Shown: positions 32,901 to 44,900 of the stretch, piece by piece
How positions within the stretch are numbered: the first letter of the stretch is position 1
Layout of the letters: each line of letters begins with the position of its first letter
Origin: Branchiostoma floridae
Taxonomy: Eukaryota > Chordata > Leptocardii > Amphioxiformes > Branchiostomatidae
Assembly (NCBI RefSeq): GCF_000003815.2
Contig: NC_049991.1
Coordinates: 1,182,613-1,246,612 of the forward strand
Reading direction: 5' to 3'
Length of the DNA: 64,000 bases
Translations under genes and position numbers: made by a program
Notes under the pieces: model-generated
What the model was told of the DNA's origin: nothing
Database searches by the model: none
What the model saw: the letters and a program-made list of their open reading frames with translations, nothing else

Positions 32901-35900
32901 ATTTTGTTTTAGTAATGATTATTAATAATGTAAAAAAAAGCAAATTATGACCTAATTTGCATAATCACAATACCTTAGAGGTAAATGATAGAAGTCATAC
33001 TGGTGACAGACTGGTTAAGGTGATTATCATAAGATATGAATTAAGTAAATGTGCATCAAAATTCCTTGCTTCATTGTAAAACTTTCAATATTCTTATCCT
33101 GTGTCATTAATTGTTTTATGATTCTTCTAAATTAGTTTTACATTTAAGATTGGACTGATAGGATTAATCCACTCAGATTGGGGTTAACCTTGTCTTTTTG
33201 AGAACATGACTGTATGTATCATTGGGATGTCCCTGTAGCTCAACAGGTAGCAGCTTTACAGTTGAGCTCTTGGATTGATTTATTCAGAATGTTGTGGCTG
33301 CTCTTGTTTTTTGGGAGGGACGTAAAAATTGGGGTCCGGTTTTTGACTGGTTGCCTCAAGCACATTAAAGGTGAATGGCTAGCAACCCCTCCCTGATAAA
33401 TATACCCTGCTACTGAAACAGCCAAGAAACTTGCTGCTCTGTGTACCTGAATGTACAAATAATGGTTCCATCAATGTTTGGCAGGTTTGGGCCTGACACA
33501 GAACACCTGTTTCTGAATGAAGACACCCAGACGACATCTCACAAAGGCACAGCCTCTCTCCAGGCCTGTCTGCACACCATACAGCCCACTGTGTTTCCTC
33601 TGCTGGCAGATAATGCCATCAAGGTACCAATGATGCTTTCAAAAATATGCAGCAAAAGTCCTTGCTTGTAAAAGCTTGAATTATTCTTGATATCCTGTTT
33701 CATTAATTGTTTTATGATTCTTTAGTTTTACATGTACATGATTGGTCTTCTTGTGTTAGGCCCACTTCAAACAGAGAACACTTATAAAGTCGTGCGACTG
33801 TTATTGTCTATCGTTATGGGCAACAGTTGTCTTTAGACATGCGCCCAGAGTATTGCGGGACACTCGCAGTGCAGGATTCCATTGCGGTGCGTGCGTGACC
33901 CACAGTGACCTCTTGCTCGCAAATTTAAAAAAGCGGGACAATTCTTTATTTTCGTCATGCAGCAGATTAGTATTTTTTTATTGCAAACAAACATTGTCTT
34001 ATAGATAGGATGCAGAGTACATCCTCAACAAAGAATGACATCCGGAGGCCCGTATAGAGACGAGAAATCATGGTCGCTGGTGGTATTACAGGCCTTACAG
34101 ATTATCACCAAGGAATAGGGACATGCAAAGGATATAGCCACTGGTAGCAGGGCATTGCGTTGGAACAGGCAGTTTCTGATCACAAAAATACGTTTCCATT
34201 ACTGACTACATGTATATTTACGGATTAAAAGCCTTTTCGAACAGAAACAAACACGCAGCATATGATCCACTTCCGTCACTGGCGACGATTCTTTTTTAGA
34301 CATGTGAGGAATAGTCGCGGGCCCCCGCTGAAGGGTCGCGCAACTGGGTCCGAGGTGGACGCACGATGATTCGAGGAAAAACCTTGTACGACTATTTTGA
34401 TCCTCTTTAGACAGCCTAAAAATACCGTTGCCGGCGACGTTGTTGACAACAACAGTCGCAGGACTATGAAAGTGTTGTCTGTTTGAAGTGGGCCTTAGTT
34501 TGCATCATCCAGTCATTCACTAACCTGAAACTATTCACAGATACTATCATGTTGTTTTCCTCTGATTGTGTGTCTAATTGCTTTTTTTCTTGTGCCCAGC
34601 CTGATAGCCTGCCACCTCTCCCTCATAAGCATGTCCGAGGGGAGTGTCTGTTGACATACTGGCTTTTCCACAGGGACCACTCACTACAATGGGACAGGTA
34701 TGTGTCCGGGCAGTACTAGTTTTACTGTCATTTAAGTCTTTTTTTGTCTAAATATCAAGTACTGTTATCATGGAAGCTCGTCTGTGTTTGAAGTAATCAT
34801 AGAAGCTTAACTTCTTCTAACACAAAAGTACACATGGATCAAATTTTTTATGCCCACTGTCGCCTTTAGAATCAATACTGATGACCAATCACTTCAGAAC
34901 ATAAACTCACGAGAGTAACAGACACGTGATCTTCCGATGAACCGTTAGAATAACTTTACTGTGCTAGAAGAACTTCTCAGTCATGGCTTTCCAATAGAAG
35001 TAGAATGTTTTACACTTACAGTCATTTTTTGAACAGAGTTTGAATTATTCTAGATAAGTCGGGTCACATGGGGAGATAAGTCAGGTCACATGGGTCATTT
35101 CTGACTGAACATGCAGGGGGACACTGACAAACTGACACAGAACATTACATAAATGATTTTGCACAGTTGAGTTTCACTAATATTACCTTTAATCATATTG
35201 CATTAATTATGTAAAAGAAATTACAATTTTTTGTACAGTCTTGTTTTCAGTTATCAAAATCACTAGATGATAATTCACCCAAGTTTGAAGAGGGAGAGCA
35301 TATCATTATCCAGTTATATTTTACAGCAAGAGCTTGCAGGTTTCTATAGTGGTGTGTGTGCTTTCCAGTGCAGCTCATGGCATGCATTCCATGTAGTGTA
35401 AGATGGCAGCATTGCTACATGGCTAATATCCCTAAAGAGATTCTTGGTGGTTTTTCCTTAACTATGTTGAACAGCAGTGTTTTTTATGTAAATCTGCACC
35501 TTTTGCCCCAATAGATCCTCCATCCCATTGCTGGACAATGAGGAGGCTGTGAAGGGGGCCTTCGCACTGCCTGGTTTTGAGGATAGTCTTCGAGAGATGA
35601 AGGAAACAATTTCAGCAACAGTTGCCGATGATACCACAGGTAACAAGAGTTCGTAGACCTCAGGCCTGCATGAAATGTATTGGGTGTCTGTAGACTTATT
35701 GTGTATTTTTTTCCCTTTTTGTCCGTGGTTGCGTGGTTGGAAAAGTGAGATTTTTACCGTGTTGGTTGTGCACCATGCAAAAGTCTGAAATTCCATTTTT
35801 GGAATGTGTAAGTTTGGTCATGGATGAACATTACTTATTTTGGATTTCTTAAGCATGTAACCAACCACAGTACCTTGAATTTGTTGAGACGACTTTTCCT

Positions 35901-38900
35901 ACCTTTTTTTGTCTCAGATGGCCCTTGTAGATATTCTGTCACATATGATAAATTCAGTACTGATATCTTCCTATTTCAATGTACTGACCTAATCACTGCA
36001 CCAAATCGGATATTTAAGCATACTTAATGTGATTCGTAAATGAAGCTTAAACATTTGAATATAATTAAGTTATCTTTAAGCTACATTTACGAAGTCGGAA
36101 ATGCCACAACTAAAAGTCAGTCTTTACGACACATTTAAGAAAATCGTTAAGTTCACTTAAAGATATAAGTAACTTTACTTGTTCCTTAAGGTCACTTAAC
36201 TATGCATTAAAGATATAACAGTAATTTGTGCAGTTTTGCCAACACATTATAGATATATACTGACTAAAATAACCATCAATTTACTCTGCATTTTAATTCG
36301 TTTATGTACGATACCATTAAGCGTCCTTAAATATAGTTTAAAGCTATTTATTTAAGCTTCGTTTAAGCTACTTAAAGTGTGGGGTAGACTCTCATTAGTC
36401 TTACTGGCAATTGTACTCTTCAATCAATGAATTTTGAAAACTACACTCCTTGACTTCTGGTCACATCATAGTTTATTCAAAAGCTTCTGCGGACACGCCT
36501 GAGCAGGCAATAGGAGGAGCGGACTTTGTGCTCTTACAACGACTTTTAGTTTTAAAAACTACACATAAATAGAGACACCTATTACTAGTATGCATTGTCT
36601 GTATGTTCAAGCAAAAATGTAGTTTGATCTATTGATATATACAAAGCAATTTTGAAACGTAACAGGACATCGATTATATAGCCAATTCAAAGGCGACACG
36701 TAGGAGTCCCGGCCTACCAGTCTAAGCAAAACAAAACAAACCATAATACAACTACTGGTACTTGGTTTAACGATGTGGTAACTAATTCTCTAGAATAGGG
36801 CACGTTTTCAGCCTTGTAAATACCTGCACAATACCAAAAGATCGGCCAATCCAATGCAGATAATAATAGCTCACAAATTGTGATTAGCAGGGTTTAAAGA
36901 GAGTAAGCGTCACTAGTCCATAAAAACAAACAACATGTAGTTCCGAGTGGGCCTTTTCTTTTGTTTATAAGTCCACCGGCTAACCCACGCCATCTTTGTT
37001 TGAATTCATTCCTAAACTTGAAAACACTATCAAATACCGTAGACGCAACAAAAAACGTTGATACTGGATACCATAAGACGCTGCACAGTGCGTGGATTTG
37101 ACATTTTCCAGTTTGACCCTAGCAAGAAGCTCCAAAATGCATACATTTTTGTTTCTTTTTCGTAGTTTGAATGTCGCGGATAATCGCGCTTGGACGCTTG
37201 GGGCGCTCCGCGAATGCAAAATGGCCGCTTCCGCTGAATTTGTAACAAGAAGCTTTTAAAGTTTGTTTGAGCTTTTATCAAAGCACTTGATTTTGGTCAA
37301 GCGGTGTGTTGTTCATTGCCACCTTCACTTAACTCTGAAAAATGTCAACATTACAAGAAAACTGTACATTTCATGTTTCGAGTTATATCTGGAGATAAAC
37401 AAGGCAGAATTTGACCAAGTACCTTGATTTGACAAAACAAACAACCGCCGGGAGGCGGAATATCGCCGCCATTTTGGATCTGGTTTGAGGCGTCTAGACG
37501 TTCTAGGGGAAACGTAACACTCTACGTAATTTGTAAAATAAGTTTAAATTGCCTAGGCATGCGGCCTATATACATTGTGACTGGCGTTCTAGCCGCTGGT
37601 GACCGAACTGAGCGTGTTGAATTTGGAAAAGAGAGCAAGCAAGTTCATAAAAACAAACTAGTTCCGAGCAGGATTTTTCTTTGTTTACAATCTATAATTG
37701 GCTCAACGTTAACCCACGCCGTCTTTGTTTGGATTAATTCTTTAACTTTAAAGGAAGTTAAATGCCAAATTATATGGTAGATACAACAGAAAGTCGTTGG
37801 TACAGGATCCCATAACGTTCATGCTTTCTGCAAACTCTTTATCATTACATTAGATAAAAGCGCTGCAGAGTGCAAGGAGTTGACAATTTCCTGTCGGACG
37901 CCAACTTTGTTTCGATTCATTCCTAAACTTTACAACAATATATAAAATTAGAAACAACAGAAAATTGTTGCTATTGGTTCTTCATAACGCTCATGTCAAC
38001 AATTTGACATTTTCCAGTTTGACCCTAGCAAGAAGGTTCAAAATCCATAAATAGTTTGAATGTCGCGGGAAATCACGCTTGGGGCGCTCCGCGAATGCAA
38101 AATGGCCGCTTCCGCTGAATTTGTAACAAGAACCTTTTAAAGTTTGTTTGCCCTTTTATCAAAGCACTTTGTTTTGGTCAAGCGGTGTGGTGTTCATAGC
38201 CACCTTCACTTGATTCTGAAAAATTTCAACTGTACGAGGAAACGTTGAATAAACTGTACATTTCGTGTTCCGAGCTATATCTAGAGACAAACAAGGCAGA
38301 AATTGACCAAGTACCTTGATTTGACAAAACAAACAACACCGCAAGGCTCACAAGGTAGCCGCCATTTTGAATCTGGTCCAAACGTTTCAGGAGAAAACAT
38401 AACACTGTACGTACTAGTAAATTGCAAAATACGTTTAAATTGCCTACTAGTAGACATATACACATTGAGACTGACGTTCTAGCAATTGGCGACCGAACTA
38501 CTGCGCATGTTGAAAGAATAAAATGTAAGCTTTTCGGAAACATTTTTTGTTTGAGAAAAAAAATGTGTATTCGTGGCATTGAAAGGTATTAGTATGATCG
38601 GTCACGAAATTTGGAAGAACAAGTGTGATGCAACTTATGTAAGACGTCTAGAATAGAAAGTTTTCAAAAACAGCAGTTTAATTATCCAATGAATTTGCAG
38701 GCGTAGTCATTAGAAAAACCAAGGTGGCGCAGGGCAAGCGCTTAAATTTTGTTCTGATCATAAAGGTCGCCGTTCTTGTGGAATGGCCCCGGGGTGTTAG
38801 ATATGGTACCAGTGGGGTTTCAAGTTCTACCATGAAATAATCTGCACTTTCTTAACGCACGAATATCAGACAGGACGATGTCACAGTTGATTTGCTTTTG

Positions 38901-41900
38901 ATTTTATTAAAATTGCAACAACACAAAATATATGTCAGACCCAACCATGTTGACAGCTTTATAGTGTCGTTCAATAGTACAAATTCAAACAGTCAAAAGG
39001 TACATTCACAATAATTACAATGCGTTGCTTTCTTTCCGTGTTGGATCAGGTAATAAACACGTTCAGTAAATACCAATATGGCGATTCGTATATTACAAAG
39101 CCTCGATCGGCCTCACTTGTATGTTTGTATGACCCAAGTATCTATACATAGAAGAAGAACATGTGCGTATCAGTAAAATACAGTATGTACAATAGTTTAT
39201 ACATCCCTATATACTAGTATCGTCAATAACCCAGCAGTGTGTATTTTCTAATGCTTATCAAGGAATGTGCTCATGTCCTTACTGCCTAACAAGTCAACTT
39301 CTAATGTTGGCAATTCTAGATACATCATATTCACAAGTTTAAGATCTATATACACAATCTATATACAACAGTAGATGTCATTCACCCATTCTATAGCAAA
39401 GTTTTTCTAGCAATTGGGCAGACAACGACAACTTTTTTCCCGTCCATTACAGTCTCTGCCCATGCAGATTTTCGATACAGTCTCTGCACGGGTATGAACG
39501 AAGCCGGGCCGCCAACTTCGGTTGACTTCTCCCATACAGTAAACGGCTTCCCGTTTCCAATGTCAGACTTACAGGGAGATGTCCTATACCAGCGAACTAC
39601 TGCAAACACATGACATTTCACCTCCCCACCGATTTCCACAGAGTGTGCATAAAAGTTCTGAATTACACCAGGCCTGTGTTCAGAGCTTGAATCAATGTTT
39701 CCGTTTTCACCCAACCACGCAGCCATGACATACGCTGCTCTACTTGACCTAGCTGCTATCCTAGAGCCAAACAGTTCCTGCCCAACTTGACAAGTTCCGT
39801 ACTTTCTAACAACTGTTGCCAGGTTTGAAGCATTTATTTCCTTGTTAGGGTACATCTCATTATACGTATTATGCAGGAACTCTTTGTCATCTGGCGACAG
39901 TGCATTTCTAGTAAACACGGGCGGGAGTTTGATTGTCTGTTCGTCAGCTGACCAATCAAAGTTTGAGATATAGCGGGAGGCACACATTTTCAACAACATT
40001 CTTTCTTTTTCACTTGGCACATCAGCTACTTTGTCTTTTGGACTAAATCTTTCAAATATTGGACCAAAGACGTCACTTAGGTAGCTAGGTAAAGGGAGAT
40101 TATGTGCAAAATCACTAATGAGGAATTTCCTCATTATTTGGAGTTCAACTTCCCTGTTGTTTGTGGTCTCTGAACCCAACAGGCCATTGTACCTCTCAAA
40201 GCTGAACAGCCAAAAACCATGCATAGGGCCATAATCAAGAATACAGTCTTTCAAATGGCAATGTAGATGCATATTGGGTGTGATGGACAGTTCGCCAAAC
40301 AGCCTTTCCACCTTTTTCCCAAACATTACAAAAGCCGAATCTGCCCAGTCTATGTCGGCGCGACTAACCGCGGGTTTGCACAGACGCTGACAAGTCAAGA
40401 CAAACATTTGCCAACATTGGTAATGTTCTTGTGGCAACAAGTCGTGCAAACAATACATACTATAATACAGTGTCCAATTCTTCCACTCGTCAGCAGTGAA
40501 AGACCCATAATTTGAGGTAATTCTGGTTGGAAGACGCCCAATTCCGCTTGGAAGATTTATTGTTCCTATGCGTTTCTCTAATTTGTTGAGCTTAGTTTTA
40601 GTCAGAATTTCACGGTCTATCCAAAGCTTGAACATTCTCTTAGCCGTTCCAAGAAAAAGGTTGTGCATAGGATCCAAGAAACAGAATCGAACACTTTGGT
40701 AGTACTCAAGATCCATTAATGGTGTGTAGCGTGTACCGAAAGACTTTTCAAGCTCTTTCCTCCTAGTCACATTACAGCAGCTCTGTACTTGTAATCCTTC
40801 TCTCCTGTGCTGCGCGTCGCTTCGCAAATGCCAACTGGCTTTGTCGAATCCAGAATAGTTTGTTTTCTTACCAACCTTCTCAAATTTCTTCTTACATTTA
40901 GAACAACCAATTTTTGCTGCGTGCCCTAGAAAACCGCACAGTTTTCTAGCAGCCGGAATATCAGCAGCGCAGCAAAGGAGAGCAGCTCGAAACTTCAGAG
41001 GAAACTTGGGGGACATATACGACGTGAAATGAACTCCCTGCCACAGAAACTGTAGTTCTGTTACAATAGGTTGAAGGAAATGTGTCAGACATTTTGGTTC
41101 GCTTTTTAGCGCTGGCATTATCCCAACCAATATGACGTTTTCAACTTTAAACCTTTCTTTCCGTGGCAGATTCATAACCGTCATATATATCGCCCCAACA
41201 GAATAGTCGTTCCTGCGCTTGAATGGTTGGAACCAGTCTAGATTTAGCATCAAGCCGTAATTCCTCGGCGCTGACAGAAAGTCTTTCCCATTCCATTCTT
41301 GGAAATCACGCCAAACCTGTCCATCAAACACATCTCCTAGTAATTCCTGATCTGACATGTCTCTATCCCTCCATAGCTCACATTTCTCCTCAAATCCTTT
41401 CCTTTTTACAAATGACTCAAGTGTTTCTATCACACTCTTCATACAGTATACCTTGAAAGGATAGTACTTCCTTACACCAGAAACAGAAGTTATGACTTGC
41501 CTAGATAACAATGTATTGCATCTAACACTTCGGTTTCGTACCATTCTTACATTATCACACCGTCTTGGTTTCTCTGTCCCATTGACGGTTTCACTTAACT
41601 TGTCGATATCAAACAGTTTGCAACATTTCGGGTCAGGACACACACAGTACTTTGTAAAGTTATCCCTGTTCAGTCCCAAGACTTTCCATGTCATGTAGAG
41701 GGAGGACAGCCCGCCTAGATAGTTAGGATTTATTCCTAGCTTGTCAAGCCAGGGGCACAGAAAAGTGATAAGATGCTGTAAACCATTATCACTGACATGG
41801 TTGTGAGCTTGCCATAACAACAGAAAAGTAAGCAGCCATGTTACCAAGGTAACGATAGGATCATCCCTGGAGGTCTTTGTCGGGCGTTCACAGCTGTCAG

Positions 41901-44900
41901 CAAGGGCGGATGCGTGGAGGTTCTTCAGAAGCTGGTCTTCCAACTCCTGACCCTCCCAAATCTCCTCCCCGTGCTTATCACCGCTGTCCAAGCTTTCTTC
42001 CCACGAGCTCTCATCGGTTGAGTTGTCTTCAGATGAGCTAGCTTCCTAAAAGGCGACATCGCAAATGTTTAAGAACACTTTTCTAACTTTTCTTTCTACG
42101 GAAAGCGCTATGTACTTTTTACTCATAAATACTAAATCTGCTTTAATATAATAGAACATGATTCTGTTATACCGTCTGTATCTATATAGCCCGTCTAACC
42201 GCCCGTGGCGTACACGCCCGTTGGCGTAAAACAGCATCTTTTACCGGTACAAGTACTGTCGCAAAAATCATAATCATCATTGATTTCAAAGGTACGATAT
42301 AGTTGATATTAGTTCGTGGTATTTATAAGGCTGTATAGTCAAAAACATTCTATGGGTTGTGGTCAATATAGGTCATTTTGATAAATCTCAGATAAACAAG
42401 AAACAAATGTTTTCAACGCATACATACGAAATACTACAAACTTGTAGCAAATCCACAGCATGAATATAATACTTACGGACTCATCGCTGGACGACACCGA
42501 CTGTTGCGAACTGTTGCAAGGGCTCGCACCGACGACAGAACTTGACTGGTCACCTGGTAAAAGAGTGTTACGGCATGTATTAAATTTGCCAATCATCATA
42601 AATTGACTGAATGTTTACAGCCTTTAACAAAGTGAAAAGTACGATTGTTCAGATATTCGGTAACGTTCGACTATATTCAGTCACCGACTAATGTATATAT
42701 CATTACTGGGACCTGAAAAAATAGATTTTGACTTTGTAAACTTAATATTAAATTCCCCTTACCATTTGCGGTCGTTTCTGCGTCTGAATCACTCTCAGCG
42801 CTACTACTGCTCGAGTTCAGCAGCGGATCAGGCACGTTTACAGGGCTCCGGAACAGGGGCCGCGCGGGCCGTGTTTCGTCAGCCTTGGCCTGCTTCCACT
42901 GCCCCGTAGCCGCGTTGAAGTAGTCGTTCTTGTGTCGGAAATAGGTACGTGCAGGCTTATAAGCTTTGCAGTGGCCACAATACCTATTCCGCTTGGAGCT
43001 AACCGGTGTAGCAGTGCCGTCCATATTACCTGTAAAAGTGAAATAGGGACAGGTGTATAAGTTTTATGTATCAGTCACACAGTAGGAAAAAATGAAGCAA
43101 GTGGCGTCATTCAAAAGCCTTGGTTTACTAAAAGTAACAGGGCAAGGCATTCTAGGCAAAATCGATATATTTCTTGATATTCGCCCATCCTACTAATATA
43201 AAGATTCTCGTTTCAGTATTTTATACAGTGATGCCTATATGTTAAAGGCATATACGCGTACGGGCGCCGCGGATAATGTACCTTGTTAAAATCTGACAAT
43301 GTAACTAAGATATACAATTTGGAAATGTCTTACCTGGAGTACATGTCCAGCCCGTGCAACTTCTGTGGAAAACTTCTACCGAATGCCACCAAAATGTTCA
43401 CTGGCTGTGTGACTCGTTTTCGTACAATAGGAAACTGTTTAAAGACAACATTTCAAGTCTTTCTAAAAGAAGCAGGTGATGACTGCTGCGGGGCAATTTT
43501 GATGGAAATCGGTGCATTATATTTCAACGAAATGTCCGCCAGGCAATCAGTATGTCTATACTTTGCAAAAAAACGTCTGACATTTCATGAATATCTTGAG
43601 TGAACTGTTGTGTTTGTTATTGTTTTGTGGTGGCATGGCAGGACGATCCCACGCCAGGTAACAATGACTGGTCTTGGCACCCACGCCGATTTACAAAAGG
43701 TGTGCCCGACAATTCACATATCATTGTGTCTATCGGACATGTAAATTTTGATAAGAAATAAGCCAATCACATGCAGTTTCCTTATGACGATGGCCAATCA
43801 TCGTTGATGATGCAAGTTTTGAATTTTTGAACTGAACACCTAGCGTCATTCTAAGTCTGACGATTCTAGAGTGTGCAACGTTAACATTTTCACCGTTTTA
43901 CAAAATGTCCGCGATTTCTCGTACTGACAACCCCATGGAACGAGGAGACAGCGAGAACCTTGCCATCATCCTTCAGGATATGGTTAGGAAGTTTGAGTCT
44001 CAAACCACAGAACTGCAGGCACTGAAGGCACAGCTCCAGGAGCAGGAACGCCGGCAGGCTAATCAAGAACCGCCGCGGGACATCCGAGAGGACAGCCCGT
44101 CGCCAGGGCACGCTCGCCAACGCCGCAGGGTTCGGAGGAATCCTCTATTCCATCCACTTGCAGGGTAGGTGATTTATTTTGAGTTTTGTCATTTTGGTCA
44201 TATTTGCATCATTGCCCGTACCNNNNNNNNNNNNNNNNNNNNNNNNNNNNNNNNNNNNNNNNNNNNNNNNNNNNNNNNNNNNNNNNNNNNNNNNNNNNNN
44301 NNNNNNNNNNNNNNNNNNNNNNGATACCGGGGTCGTTTCCCGTATGGGGTGTAACCCCACCCCCAAATGCCCGTTAGCCACGGGGCGTCACACGGGGCCA
44401 TGTATGGCTCACACCCGAACGACTGAAAAAAGGGGTTCCCCAAAAGTGCCCGTAAAGTGCCGTTGAGTCTTTTTTTTTCAATAATGTGACCGTAGCATTA
44501 TTCAGGTAGTTGGTCAAACACATTTTAGCGCTTGTATCTGTATAATGCTGGCCACTTATGTAGATACCTAGCACGCATACTAGCAGGTTTTTAACAAGAA
44601 ACGGACCGATGAACACAGCTCCCCAGGCTAGCGTGCGAGCTTATTAGACCGCCATCCATACACTTGTAGTAATTGACATATCAATGTCCCTTCTATCTTT
44701 CTAACTCAATTTCTCGATCACTAAAACAAAAGCAACAGCCAAATTAGACGTATTCCCCAATGACTGTTTGAAGGAATTTTCCCATGCGAGTGTTACAAAC
44801 TTGCGCGCAAAGACAGCTAGTACATTTGTTTAAAATGTTTTGCAGGATGCCGTGCGCAAGGTGTACCGGGCGATGGAAGAAGGCGAAGGAGACTTTCAGG

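Noticed and set aside
43283-43603. 106-residue open frame between the two CACTA genes
   Set aside because: It starts with a plausible Met and has some Cys, but lies in the divergent promoter area and shows no motif; kept out for lack of support.
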